Source of the DNA: Myotis daubentonii
Lineage: Eukaryota; Chordata; Mammalia; Chiroptera; Vespertilionidae
Direction: 5' to 3'
Length of the DNA stretch: 64,000 nt
NCBI RefSeq assembly: GCF_963259705.1
Contig: NC_081848.1
Coordinates: forward strand, 50,367,408 to 50,431,407
Within the stretch, counting starts at the first letter, position 1. Every line of letters begins with the position of its first letter. This document shows, in pieces, positions 47,261-57,884 of this stretch. The notes under the pieces are model-generated. The model was not told the DNA's origin. It ran no database searches and saw only the letters and a program-made list of their open reading frames with translations. Made by a program: the position numbers and the translations under genes.

Positions 47261-47934
47261 GGGTCTTCACAGCACAACCTTTGTATCGCACCCATCTTTT
47301 ATATAGGCAGATACTCTCCTCAGGTGATTTGAGGGGCAGCTAAGTAGGACTTCTCACCCACAAGTACGGCCACACCGTCTTCCCACCAGTACTAAGCCTT
47401 TATTTGGATTATCTTTGACACCAGAATTGGAAAAGCCAGTCATTAATGGAGCTTAACTATCAGCTAAATACATTCTAAGCGAAGTACCCTGACTGGGGGT
47501 TAAAAAGGAACAGTAGACCAACCTCGGCCAATGGCAGGGGTCCACTCATCAGAGAGTATTGTCAGTGGTTATCTATACCCACCAGATGGCAGCACCATAC
47601 AAAGCCTTGGGCCCAGAAGTAGCAACTGGAATTGGGGGGCTACTGGGGGAAAATGGGCCCTGAGGGTGGAAAGCTCCAACCCCTGGTCTGGCTGCATGGG
47701 AAGTAAGGTTGCCAGGTCCCTAGAATAAAAGGGATTGTTGGGGCTTCCTGCAGGGATGGATGCAAGGTTTAGAGGCAAAGGAGATAAAGGAACAATAGGT
47801 CTGAGATTGGATTCTGCCAAGCCATAGGACTGAGAGCCAATGACAGAAAAGGCACATGTCTGGGTGAGGAAAGGGGAACAAAGAGGAACATTGGGGCAAG
47901 CCTGGTGTTTTTCATATGTTGTCCCTTGAGCAGA
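47261..47934. other. Unique intergenic sequence
   Basis: Nothing recognised. Confidence 0.4.
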
Positions 47935-48150
47935 AACAGCTGGGTCCATATTCCAGTTCTGCCATTTACTAGCTGTATGATCCTGAGCAAGTTACTTAAC
48001 CTTTCTGTGCCTCAGTTCCTTCATCTACTAAATGGAGACAATAATAACAATACCTATTGTGTGGAGCTGTTTTGAGAATTAGATGAATTCATGTATATAA
48101 AGCACGTTAAAGGCACTATATAAGTATTGGCTATTGTTATTATTACTATT
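47935..48150 (+). repeat. MIR SINE, nearly full length
   Basis: One of the best MIRs in the window: CTGCCATTTACTAGCTGTAT, GAGCAAGTTACTTAACCTTT, CTGTGCCTCAGTTCCTTCAT, ATAAAGCACGTTAAAGGCAC. Confidence 0.93.
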
Positions 48151-48344
48151 TCTAAGCACCGAAGTATCTGAAAGTTAAATGAAAGGAGAGAAAGACAAGC
48201 CACCCTGAGAAAATTTTTCTCTAACTAGGAGCAAAGGCTCTAAGACTCTTGGCTCCTCCTCTTCAGTTACTGAAAGGCCCAAGGCAACTCCTAGCTGAAT
48301 TGCAGGGCAGATCCTGACAGGAATCCTGCAACTAGACCCATTTA

Positions 48345-48725
48345 ACCATCTGTCCACTTATTCATCCACTAATCAGCGGTTCTCAACCTGTGGGTCGCGA
48401 CCCCTTTGGCTGTCGAATGACCCTTTTACAGGGGTCGCCTAAGACCATCCTGCATATCAGATATTTACGTTACGATTCATATCTAGCAACATTACAGTTA
48501 TGAAGTAGCAATGAAAATAATTTTATGGTTGGGTCACAGCATGAGGAACTGTATTTAAAGGGCCAGAAGGTTGAGAACCACTGCACTAAGTATTTCTGAG
48601 TGCCTGCTCTGTGCTAGACCCAATGTTGGGTACTGGCAATGCAGAGGTGCCTTGGGGAGCTGCACCCCTGTGCTCAGGAGATCACTGTTTAGTGGAGGAG
48701 ATCAACAAACAACTGTAGTACAGTC
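48345..48725 (-). repeat. L2 LINE 3' end split by a SPIN-like hAT
   Basis: The left piece ends TTATTCATCCACTAA. The right piece resumes GTATTTCTGAGTGCCTGCTC, TGTGCTAGACCCAATGTTGG, together a reverse L2 terminus. Confidence 0.65.
48374..48583 (+). mobile_element. SPIN-like non-autonomous hAT element
   Basis: 210 bp beginning CAGCGGTTCTCAACCTGTGG and ending AGGTTGAGAACCACTG. CACTAA(T/G) on each side is the remnant of an 8-bp duplication. The head GTCGCGACCCCTTTGG is the known SPIN signature. It retains CpGs, pointing to a fairly recent age, and the interior is shared with 17685-17878. Confidence 0.9.
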
Positions 48726-48869
48726 GGGTAAGTTCTAATTTGATATATTATATTAATATAAAGAGAAAGGCTCCCACAGTTAATAATAGAGGCACGAACT
48801 TCCTTCCCAACAAGGGATTGTTGAGTGGCTCTGCTTCCATTCAATCACTAGACAGCTCTGCCAAGTGGG

Positions 48870-49515
48870 AATTTGTTCTTTAGACCTGGAGGGAAATATT
48901 TGTAAGATAGTTAATACACCAAGGATTGATATCCAAAATGTATAAAAAATTTCATATAAACCAATAAAACAGAGGGGCAAAAATTCCCAAAAGGAAAAAT
49001 GGGGCGAGAATATGAGCAAGCGCCCTAACCAGTTTGGCTCAGTGGATAGAGCGTCAGCCTGCGGACTAAGGTGTCCCAGGTTTGATTCTGGCCAAGGGCA
49101 TGTACCTTGGTTGCAGGTACATCCCCAGTAGGGGGTATACAGGAGGCAGCTGAATCGATGTTTCTCTCTCATCGATGTTTCTAACTCTCTATCTCTCTCC
49201 CTTCCTTTCTGTAAAAAAATCAATAAAATATATTTTTTAAAAAAGAAGAATATGAGCAAGCAATTAACTAAAGAGAATGTATAAATATCCAATAAATATA
49301 TGAATGGATGCTTAAACTTGTTAAAAATCAGGAAATATATTTTTGAAATATAGATATCATATCTCACCTTAACAGATTGGCAAATTTAATGTGATAATTT
49401 TTAAATATTAGAGAGAATGTAAGAGAAATAAGTACTCATGTGTCCTGCTGGTGAAAGTGTAATTGTACAATCACTTTGAAATGCACTTTGGCATACATGA
49501 TAAAATTAGCAACGC
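48870..49515 (+). repeat. L1 LINE fragment split by a VES SINE
   Basis: Forward old L1: ATACACCAAGGATTGATATC, CAAAATGTATAAAAAATTTC, then after the SINE TGAATGGATGCTTAAACTTG and TGTCCTGCTGGTGAAAGTGT, GCACTTTGGCATACATGA. Confidence 0.8.
49022..49246 (+). mobile_element. VES SINE with exact target-site duplication
   Basis: Full VES: CCTAACCAGTTTGGCTCAGT head, CCCAGTAGGGGGTATACAGG middle, CT tail and AATAAAATATATTTTTTAAA end. Flanked by identical 15-bp repeats AGAATATGAGCAAGC (49007-49021, 49247-49261). Inserted into an L1. Confidence 0.95.
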
Positions 49516-49524
49516 ACATACCTC

Positions 49525-49685
49525 ATGACCTTGGACTCAAAGTGTGGTCCATGCACCAGTTGCATCAGCATAAGATGAGTGCTTAGCAGAAATGCAGAAT
49601 CCCAGGCCCATCACACATCTACTGAATCAGGATCTGCAGTTTAACCAAATCGCCAGATGAGTTATATACACAAAAGTTCTGAGAG
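49525..49685 (+). repeat. MER5A-like hAT (Charlie) fragment
   Basis: Old mammalian element: CTCAAAGTGTGGTCCATGCA, CAGCATAAGATGAGTGCTTA, AGAAATGCAGAATCCCAGGC, CTACTGAATCAGGATCTGCA. Confidence 0.85.
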
Positions 49686-49689
49686 GCAA

Positions 49690-50470
49690 TACACATGGAA
49701 TTGTTAGCTATAAGCTTCCTTTGGGAAAAGACCCATAATTAAGGGTAGTGACCAACTTCTGAATTTCTTACCAAGTTCATCTGTAATGACTGAATTTTTA
49801 CAATGAATATTTCTTAATGTAATAACTTCTGATGTTTGAATTATTATTTTTTTAATTTAAAAAAATGATTCCTTTGGTTGAGTTGAAATTTGCTTCACAT
49901 TGGTTGCTGTCCTGCTTTGTGACCTAAAACCATTTCCTCATTGGTACATGAGAAATAACTATGACACCCAGTAAACAAATGGCCAGCCCAGCCTCACACA
50001 TTGGTAGGCTTTGAGCTCATCACACCAAACATAACTCAACCTTTGCATTCATAATAATCATTCTTCTTCATCAGGAAAGTGGCCAACCTAAATGGTTTAT
50101 GGCCATAGAGAAGAGAGCTATTCCATAGGAGGAAGGTTTTTGGCAAATGCAGCAAATGCACACACACATATAATACACATGCGTGCATGTGCGCACACAC
50201 ACACCCAAGACTTAAGCTACTTATACTAGTTGTGTGTGTTTCCTATTGAAAAAATCAATGGAATCATCAAGGTACATAACCACTTTCACCATTTGTGAGA
50301 GCAGGAATGTTGTCAACCACCACCTCTTTCTTTTATTCACTCAAAGCCATTTCTTAGTTTTGTATACTCTCTATAAATTACATTTTGAGGAGTTGTCTGC
50401 TAGTGAATATTAGCAAAAGATTTTATAAATGTTTTGATTTTCTGTTCTTTAAAAGGATGCTCAAGAGGAG
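49690..50470. other. Unique intergenic sequence
   Basis: Nothing recognised except a short CA/GC-rich microsatellite at about 50160-50203. Confidence 0.45.
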
Positions 50471-50474
50471 ATAT

Positions 50475-50722
50475 GTTGATTAGGAAAGCAGTAGAACATA
50501 GTGCTTACACACATGTAACCAGACAGACTTGGATTTGAACTCTAGATCTGCCATTTACTAGTTCTGTGAAAGTAGACAAGTTATAAATTTTTGTATCTCA
50601 ATTTCCTCATGTGTAAAATGCAATATCTAACTCATAGGATTGTGAAGATGAAATGAATTAATATTTGTAACGCTTGCTACTCAGTCTGTGGTAAGCATTT
50701 AACAAATGTTAGTTTTAATAGT
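50475..50722 (+). repeat. MIR SINE, nearly full length
   Basis: Forward MIR: ACTTGGATTTGAACTCTAGA, CTGCCATTTACTAGTTCTGT, CTCAATTTCCTCATGTGTAA, GTGGTAAGCATTTAACAAAT. Confidence 0.92.
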
Positions 50723-50848
50723 ACTTAACACTTTTATTTAAATAAGAAATCATGCTTTTTCATTGCCAATCCCTAATTAGACACATTTATAGCAAATATT
50801 CAGGAAACTAATCCTTCTGTGTATATAAATACTAATATATATATTTAA

Positions 50849-51222
50849 TCTATATCAATAAAAGGGTAATATGCTAATTAGACCAGATGTCTTCCAGATG
50901 TCCTTCAGACAAAGCCACAGTGGCAGGGGCCAAGGCAGAGGCAGTTAGGGGCTATCAGGCTGGCAGGGGATGGCAGTTAGGGGCAACCAGGCCAGCAGGG
51001 GAGGGCAGTTAGGGGGCGATCAAGCCGGCAGGCAGAGTGGTTAGGGGAGATCAGGCAGGCAGACAAGCGAACGGTTAGGAGCCAGCAGTCCTGGATTGCA
51101 AGAGGCATGTCCGACTGCTGGTTTAGGCCTGATCCCACAACGTGTCCCAGATTGGAGAGAGTGCAGGCTGGGCTGAGGGACCCCCCTCCTCCATGCATGA
51201 ATTTTGTGCACTGGGCCTTTAG
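50849..51222 (+). mobile_element. Non-autonomous Helitron with internal minisatellite
   Basis: Starts TCTATATCAATAAAAGGGTA with ATATGCTAATTAGACCAG and ends GGGCCTTTAG (a decayed CTAG). The terminal hairpin is degraded (GCATGAATTTTGTGC). It holds about 4.6 copies of a 32-bp repeat at 50941-51085. A VES SINE abuts its right end. Confidence 0.9.
50941..51085 (+). repeat. 32-bp minisatellite inside the Helitron
   Basis: Units start at 50941, 50973, 51005, 51037 and 51069, each beginning with a GCAGTTAGGGG-like word (GTGGTTAGGGG and GAACGGTTAGG in the later ones). The exact 32-bp spacing shows tandem growth. Units diverge progressively to the right. Confidence 0.92.
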
Positions 51223-51438
51223 CATATATATATTTTTATTGATTTCATAAAGGAAGGGAGACAGAGACAGAGATAGAAACATCAACGAGGAGAGAGAATC
51301 ATTGATTGACTGCCTCCTGCACGCCCCCCACTGGGGATCAAGCCCACAACCCAGGCATGTGCCCTTGACTGGAATCGAACCTAGGACCCTTCAGTCTGCA
51401 GGCTGACGCTCTATCCACTGAGCAAAACCAGCTAGGGC
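51223..51438 (-). mobile_element. VES SINE
   Basis: Reverse VES: ATTGACTGCCTCCTGCACGC, CCCACTGGGGATCAAGCCC, GCTGACGCTCTATCCACTGA, ending CCAGCTAGGG. It begins directly after the Helitron end. Confidence 0.92.
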
Positions 51439-51577
51439 TGTATGTATTTTTAATGCTTCATAACTTAAAGGGATTAGTACCATTTATATAAATACAATTT
51501 ATATTAGTAAAACTACAGAGCAGTAATGTATCCTGTTAGACCACCTACATCTGTAGGGTGGGTTGGGTATACTAGTA

Positions 51578-51916
51578 CAGACAGTCCTCAGGTTACATCG
51601 GATTTGACATACATCGTTTCGTACGTCTTTTCGTGGTTACGTCGCCATCTCTTATTTATTCATAAAAAAAAGTTCTGTCATTTTGACGTATGTACATATG
51701 TGCTTTATGTTTTTTATTATTTATTTACCACAAGTAAAGGTCAGGAATTGTTATCTGTCTTTTAAATTTCTTTTACTGTTTCACTTCATTACTGCTGTGT
51801 ATGTGCTCCATGTTAGTGACGTAGATGCTTATGTAGGTGGGTTCCAACTTACAGCAAAAAATCGCATTACGTCGCACCGTAGGAACGGATCTCCGATGTA
51901 ACCTGAGGCTCTACTG
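51578..51916. mobile_element. Pogo/Tigger-type MITE
   Basis: 339 bp with ends CAGACAGTCCTCAGGTTACA and TGTAACCTGAGGCTCTACTG, flanked by TA on both sides (51576-51577, 51917-51918). The interior is CpG-containing (TACGTCGCCATC, TTACGTCGCACCG), so it is not very old. No transposase frame. Confidence 0.85.
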
Positions 51917-51954
51917 TACTGTTTAATCTAAAGATAACTGTTCAAACATGTCTT

Positions 51955-52115
51955 GATCTTCACCACAAGCCCATAACGAAATATTATTGATATTATTATA
52001 CCCATTTTTCAGATGAGGACACTGTACCTAAGGTCAAAGATTAATAAGTAGAAGTGGTATAGGACTTATAATTCTAAGTCCAGTATTCTTTCCATCTACC
52101 ACATCCCTCCTGGGT
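51955..52115 (-). repeat. MIR SINE
   Basis: Reverse MIR: TATACCCATTTTTCAGATGA, GGACACTGTACCTAAGGTCA, then TTCTAAGTCCAGTATTC. Confidence 0.85.
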
Positions 52116-52351
52116 ATCTGTTAAGGAATATCTATCTTCAATGAAGGAATTACTGGCTGATTCAGACTCAAAATTGAGAGACTTGAATTATTTTCATCTG
52201 TAAAGAGGATTGCTGAAAACAAAAATGCTTTCAAACTCTAACTAGATATTGTCCCCTGAACAAGGAAAAGAGCTACTGAATCTCCCCTTTCCGAAAGATA
52301 GTCTGGTTGGTGAAGTGAAGGAAAGGGAAGTCATTTATGGAGCCGCTAGGG

Positions 52352-52586
52352 CAGTGATGGCGAACCTATGACACACGTGTCAGAGGTGACACGTGAACTC
52401 ATTTTTTTGGTTGATTTTTCTTTATTAAATGGCATTTAAGTATATAAAATAAATATCAAAAATATAAGTCTTTGTTTTACTATGGTTGCAAATATCAAAA
52501 AATTTCTATATGTGACACGGCACCAGAGTTAAGTTAGGGTTTTTCAAAATGCTGATGTGCCGAGCTCAAAAGTTTCGCCATCACTG
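52352..52586. mobile_element. Non-autonomous hAT element with exact duplication
   Basis: 235 bp with ends CAGTGATGGCGAACCTATGA and AGTTTCGCCATCACTG, flanked by identical 8-bp CGCTAGGG (52344-52351, 52587-52594). A third hAT family, with an AT-rich interior. ACACGTG words near the left end resemble TGACACGG near the right end, part of subterminal repeats. Confidence 0.95.
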
Positions 52587-52594
52587 CGCTAGGG

Positions 52595-53690
52595 AATACA
52601 TGTAGCAGAAGTACATCACAGATTTCTGCATACCCATAAAAGGTGCTTCTCTGGAAGCTTGCGTGGACTTTAGGAAGACAGAAAGAAGAGGCTCTGGGAT
52701 AACTAAATGCCCCTCCTCTTAGGAAAATGCCTGGGGGCTACCCTGCTGCCTGGATGAAAGGACAGAAAGCTCCTTCAGCTGCTGCACAGCCCTGAGCCCT
52801 CCTTTCCAAAACCTCAGAGGTAGCACAGGACCCGTGTGAGGGATTGTTGGTGCCAGCCAGGAGAAGCGAGTGGCCTTTTCAGGGTTGGTATATGATGGTC
52901 TGGGGCACTGTTAGCCCTTAAGTATGTTCTGCGCTTTGCTGCCAGCCAGATGGTAAATAAAATATTCAGCAAACACACAACCTTCTCACAACAGTGAGGT
53001 GACCAGCTTGTTCAGAACAGAGTGATTTCTGTAGAAAGCACAAATTGCGAGTGGCAAGAAGCATCTGGGAGATAGTCAACAATCTGCTTCCTGTGACAGA
53101 GCCAGAGCCCAGAGATGGGGGCAGCTTGCATTTACAGCAGTCCCACAAGCTCTCCTCAGAGAACTGTGCTATTCGTCATCAAAGGACTTCTCTAAACTTA
53201 GATCGAAGACAAATGCAGGTGTACAAAGTACTCAAATGGATGATTCCAGCTGAAATAACCTCAGCAGGTGCCAATAGATAGGTGGATGTGGCAGGATATG
53301 TTTACAGATATCAGTATAATCACTCTCTAACAGAGTCCAAAACCAAAGAATGTCTAAGTGCTAGTAATTCTCTACTGTGCACGGACTCTCTTATCCAAGC
53401 ATTTGCAAGCATGATGAGAGAACTGACAGATTTTAGAACAAAGTACTTAGGACCCAGTATTTCCAAGTAGTTTGAAAGACATGACAAATTCATGGCCATC
53501 TAACCCTAATTTCCTTGCAGGGTGACTGCAATGCTGAATGGGTAGGTTCAATATTTTAAGGTTGTGCTCATTCATAAAGTTTATTTTTATAAGCCTTAAC
53601 AGGTAACATTCTTACGTGGGACATATTCTGATACCAAAATACAACAGTGCAAATTCATTTGTTTTCCAATAAATTATAAAAAATCTCACT
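52595..53690. other. Unique intergenic sequence
   Basis: Nothing recognised. The frames at 53045-53470 have no domain. Confidence 0.4.
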
Positions 53691-54420
53691 TCCCACTCAG
53701 TCTTCAACCATGATAATCACCTCCAAATTAGCTCTTAATAACGTTGTCCATGATTACAATGTGATTATATTCAATAGCATTCATTTCTCAGTCCTCAACT
53801 TACTTTTCATTAACTTTTGACAGTTAAATTTCTCTTCTTTCTTTAAAAAATTCAATTTCCTTTGCTTCTAGGACAGCACACTCTCCTAGATTTCCTCTTG
53901 CCTCTCCTCACTGCCAACCTATCTTTTTTTAATCTGGCCATTAAATGTAGCTCCTCTAGATTCCATCCAAGTCTCTCTCTACTTCCTCTGTTCTCTCCAG
54001 CCAATTTCATCAATTGCCAAACCATCAATTACTCTAACAACAGATGGTTCCAGCCAGGTCTCTCCTCCAAGGTCCAGACCAGTATACCCAAATGCCTTCT
54101 AACATCCCTCTTTAAATGACTCAAAAACATCTCAAGATCAAAATGGCAAAACCAAACTCACAAGCATCCCCTATTCCCTTCCTTACCAATTCTGGTCCTC
54201 GTTCAGGGTTCTCTGTCTCAATGAATGATAACATTCATTCCCTTGTGCAAACCACAAGCCCAGAAGTATCCCTGCCAATCCCCTCTCCTTTGCTCCTCAT
54301 GCCCAATCCATGACCAGGTGGTATTGGCCTTAACTACTAAGTATGCCACAAATCCTTGCACAACTCTCCATGTCTTCCATCATGACCTTAACTAAACTGT
54401 CTCCATGTCTCACCTAGACC
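53690..54420 (+). repeat. L2 LINE, reverse-transcriptase region remnant
   Basis: Follows the L2 body: CTAGGACAGCACACTCTCCT, CTCTCTACTTCCTCTGTTCT, then ACATCTCAAGATCAAAATGG and CAATTCTGGTCCTCG-like text. Frames are broken and there is no active element. Confidence 0.55.
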
Positions 54421-54699
54421 CTTAACTAATAAACAACCTTAGCCTATAAGCTTCTGGTGGCAGAGATGGTTCTCTGAGTTTTACTCACAATAATATCCCC
54501 ACAGCCTATCAGGGTACTAAAAATAAATTGATGAATAATATTTCTACTTAAATTATGTGTCATCTGACAGTGTCAGACAACAATAAATCTGACATATAAG
54601 AATCTACAGGTAAGTTAAATGTGATTTATTTGTTCTCCTATATTTAAATCAGTTTGGAAAAGAATCTTCTTAAAATATACTTGCACCTTGCACGTGTTC

Positions 54700-54955
54700 C
54701 TTTTTTCTTTCCAAAAAGATAAAATTCAAACTGTCATTATTCTGAGATGATTATATAGAGAGAGAACTCCAAATAAATGCTAATTTATTATAATTAATAA
54801 GGCACTTTAATAAGTTTCTAGATATAAAATCAATAAACAAAAATCAATTGTTTTTCTACACTCCTAAAAACAATTTGGAAACAATTCAATTACATTTATC
54901 ATAGCAATAAAAAATACACCCAGAACTGAAGCTAGTATAAGTTGTGTAAGAAACA
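54700..54955 (+). repeat. L1 LINE ORF2 fragment
   Basis: Forward L1 words: CTAGATATAAAATCAATAAA, CAAAAATCAATTGTTTTTCT, ACAATTCAATTACATTTATC, ATAGCAATAAAAAATACACC. Old, broken, ends where the LTR-like segment starts. Confidence 0.75.
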
Positions 54956-55299
54956 GCACAGCTCCCACAGTCAACTTCCAATGGTTATGCTTCCCTGCCA
55001 GAATGTCCTAACTGAGTAAAAGGTGAGGTCCAGGCTGGCCTCTCAGACCAGCCCAACTGTCTTCTACTGAATATTTTTTCCTAATGGGCCTCCCAGATGG
55101 AACCCTATCATCTGGAGTAACTCCATGGAGCCAAGAGTCCAGGATAGCTGGAGGAAGCAATAGCGGATCTAAGTCCTTACAGAATGGAGGCCTGGGGGGC
55201 CTCCCCAGAATTTGGACAATATTTTTTCCTACTGTGGCCTCCTAGATCTTAACCAAATAACATTTCTTAAAGTCTGTTATACTAACAACAACAAAATAA

Positions 55300-56080
55300 G
55301 TCACCTGAAATAGGAGTGGTTCAGGAGTCTTACATCTACCCAACTCCAGGGCCGCACTTCTGATGGACAGGCCAGTGAGCCAGGACAAGTGGAACAGGGA
55401 GACAGATAGCTGAACAAAATGCAGAGCAATTTACAGGTCATCTCCCTGGAGATAACATCAAGGCCTCAGGTATATTTCATCTCCAGACCCAGAAAAGCAG
55501 CAAAACCCAGTGGGCGACACCAGGACCAGCTGCAATGACTAATGACCCCCTGCCCTGACACTGACCAATTGGTACAGACCATGGCCCTGGAGGAGCACAC
55601 CTAGAGAACTGATGAATATTCTGCTAAAATCCTCCCCTGAGACCTCCCCTGAGATTTCTGCCTGTGAGAAAGAGATAAAGATTCAAGACAAAGGACCCAG
55701 TACGTGCTCTCATTCTGGAAAGCAGCTCCTGCCATTCTCTCCCCCATTTTCTTCCCCCAACTTATTCCCCCTAAACTCTAAGGGACCCCACCAGGAGAGC
55801 AATGGGCAGTAGCAGCTTGTCCCAGGCTAACCCCTGAACCTGATCCCAGGGCCCCCTTTTCTCTGACTTCCCAGAGAGCTAAGGCAGCATAGGCTCTCCT
55901 GTTGCTTTTTCTATGCTAAGCCCTTTCATGTTTCACATCCCCAGCTTTAATAAATGTTCCCTCATGGTCATCTGGACTTGTGTTGTGAACTTTTTCCTGC
56001 TCAAAGTCAAGAACCCACACACTACCTACCAGCTGACATAGGCAGACCCACCAAGGGCCAGGCCCTGTTTCTGGTTACAC
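55300..56080 (+). mobile_element. Probable solo LTR (ERV class I-like)
   Basis: The order of promoter-like pyrimidine stretches, TTTAATAAATG poly-A signal (about 55948), CTTGTGTTGTGAACTTTTTC, then AGAACCCACACACTACC is typical of a gammaretrovirus-like U3-R-U5. The right end CTGGTTACA is plausible. The left end and duplication were not resolved. TCTAAGTCCTTACAG recurs at 55168 and 56178, outside the LTR proper. Confidence 0.5.
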
Positions 56081-57140
56081 TGACACCTCCCACTGTGAAA
56101 GGTGGAGTATGATCCTTGTGATGACAGGTCGTGCCTGAATGTCTGAGTACTACGCTGGGCAATACTCCAACAGTGACTCTAAGTCCTTACAGCACAGGAC
56201 GATGCCCACATAACCTAGGCCAGGCCCCAGGGAGGGGCGGGAGCCATGTCCACCCTGGTAAGATCTGAGAGTCCAGGCACTGAGGGGTCATTTACACATT
56301 GTGCTTCTCTGAGTTGGTTCCCTAGCAGCTGCAACCGTTCTAAACCCTAAAGGCTAAAAGTGTCCTGACGGGACTTCTGAAGGAGGAGGCCCAAGACTAT
56401 CATGTCACTTTGTCATCTTGGTTCAGCCCATGTTTCAGGGTCCCTGACAAGAGTCAGGAGGCTTTGACCAGTCCACAGTCCCTCCACTCAAGCAACCCTA
56501 GGGTGGCCACCCTCACACCAGGGAGACACAGAGCTGGCCTTGGAGACCAGGCCAGAGTACCGAGCTCATGCTTGGCGGCAATCTTGGGAGGTTCCACCTG
56601 CAAGCGCTTCTGGGAACAGGAGGCTTCCCTTATTCCCTGACTTTTTAAAGAAAGGTTAAGATCTCACTTTGCTGTTGACTCAAATTAATCACTAAGGTTA
56701 TCAAATACTACATTAAAATGTGAGGATGCCATTGGAGTAGGGCTATGTGTCTTTCCGTTGCATAATACCAACCTGCTGAGCAATTTAGGTTTGTCTTTTC
56801 CTTAGAATCAAACTGCCACTTTTCAGAATTGCTAGTGTTTTTCACCCACTGCACTCCCAAATTCTTTCTTAAATTGTTACTCTTAATCTGCTATAAATTG
56901 TGGAAACGAACAGCTGAGTTATTAGAATTGGATGTAAATGAGGGGAAAAAGGCTTCGTGAGACGGGCTGTGGGACTCTCCAATGAATAAAGTATTCAAGG
57001 GTTTGACATATTTATTGGTTCACTTATTTCCTGCTTCTCAACTTCCTCACTGTTCCAGCTGCTTGCACTCTTGGCCCCACCAATCAATTCCCCACAAAGC
57101 AGCCAGAGTGATCTCCTAAAAATGCAAAATTGATTCTGTC

Positions 57141-57162
57141 ACACACACACACACACACACAC
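57141..57162 (+). repeat. (CA)n microsatellite
   Basis: Eleven CA units within the L2. Confidence 0.95.
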
Positions 57163-57319
57163 TCCTCTCCTCTTAGCTAACCCTTCAGTGGCTTCTCATT
57201 AAGCTCAGGGTGCAGTCTAGTCTCCCAGACAAGCATTTAAAGTCCTACAGATCTGTCCCCTCCTACCTTCCTCCTTCACCACTTCTAGGCCACTCTTACC
57301 TCACCACATCACCCTAGTT

Positions 57320-57564
57320 CAGTGGTCGGCAAACTGCGGCTCGGCAAACCGCAGCTCGCAAGTCACATGCGGCTCTTTGGCCCCTTGAGTGTGGCTCTTC
57401 CACAAAATACCAGCTCTTCCACAAAATACCGACTTCTGCGCATGGGCCACAAAGTTTCAGTCGCACTGTACATGCGCACCCACATGTGGTATTTTGTGGA
57501 AGAGCCACACTCAAGGGGTCAAAGAGTCGCATGTGGCTCGCAAGCCCTGGTTTGCCGACCACGG
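57320..57564. mobile_element. Palindromic (foldback) hAT element with exact duplication
   Basis: 245 bp flanked by identical 8-bp CCCTAGTT (57312-57319, 57565-57572). The two halves are inverted copies of about 90 bp (CCCCTTGAGTGTGGCTCTTC on the left, GAAGAGCCACACTCAAGGGG on the right). A 20-bp tandem step with CTCTTCCACAAAATACC is present twice on the left. Terminal sequence is shared with 36884 and 43879. Confidence 0.94.
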
Positions 57565-57599
57565 CCCTAGTTCATCTTACAGGTTTCAGCTATTTTACT

Positions 57600-57775
57600 T
57601 TTAAATATATATATTTTATTGTTGATAGTTTTATAGATGTCTCCCGTCCCTCCTCCCCTTTATCCCCCTCCTCCCAGTCCCTACCCACCCACCCTCAGGT
57701 CTTCACCACCCTATTACCCCTGTCTATGGGCTATGCTTATAAGTATATTAAGTTCTTTGATTAATCTCTTTTAAC
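57600..57775 (-). mobile_element. Probable L1-type 3' end
   Basis: In reverse it ends with AACAATAAAATATATATAT, a poly-A signal and tail. The rest is a C-rich strand (CCTCCCAGTCCCTACCCACC) and CTATGGGCTATGCTTATAAG. The type is common in bats but I cannot name the family. Confidence 0.45.
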
Positions 57776-57884
57776 CACATCCAGAGCCTCCCTGACCCCC
57801 TGAACAAAGACATGCATCCAACATTGACCCATGGCCTTATCCACTTCCTCATCCAAACATTTAGCCCCAAATCATCATTGTTAG

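Larger units (their letters stand above)
57040..57600 (+). repeat. L2 LINE fragment split by a hAT palindrome
   Basis: Forward L2: GCAGCCAGAGTGATCTCCTA, TTCAGTGGCTTCTCATTAAG, AAGTCCTACAGATCTGTCCC, then after the hAT TTCATCTTACAGGTTTCAGC. A CA microsatellite (57141-57162) has grown inside it. Confidence 0.75.

Noticed and set aside
48780..49367. A 195-codon minus-strand open frame
   Set aside because: It reads through the antisense of a VES SINE and an old L1, so it is a repeat-derived frame.
50941..51085. Regularly spaced 32-bp units resembling a CRISPR array
   Set aside because: The whole 32-bp unit repeats, with no alternating unique spacer, and it lies inside a Helitron in a mammalian genome. 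It is a minisatellite.
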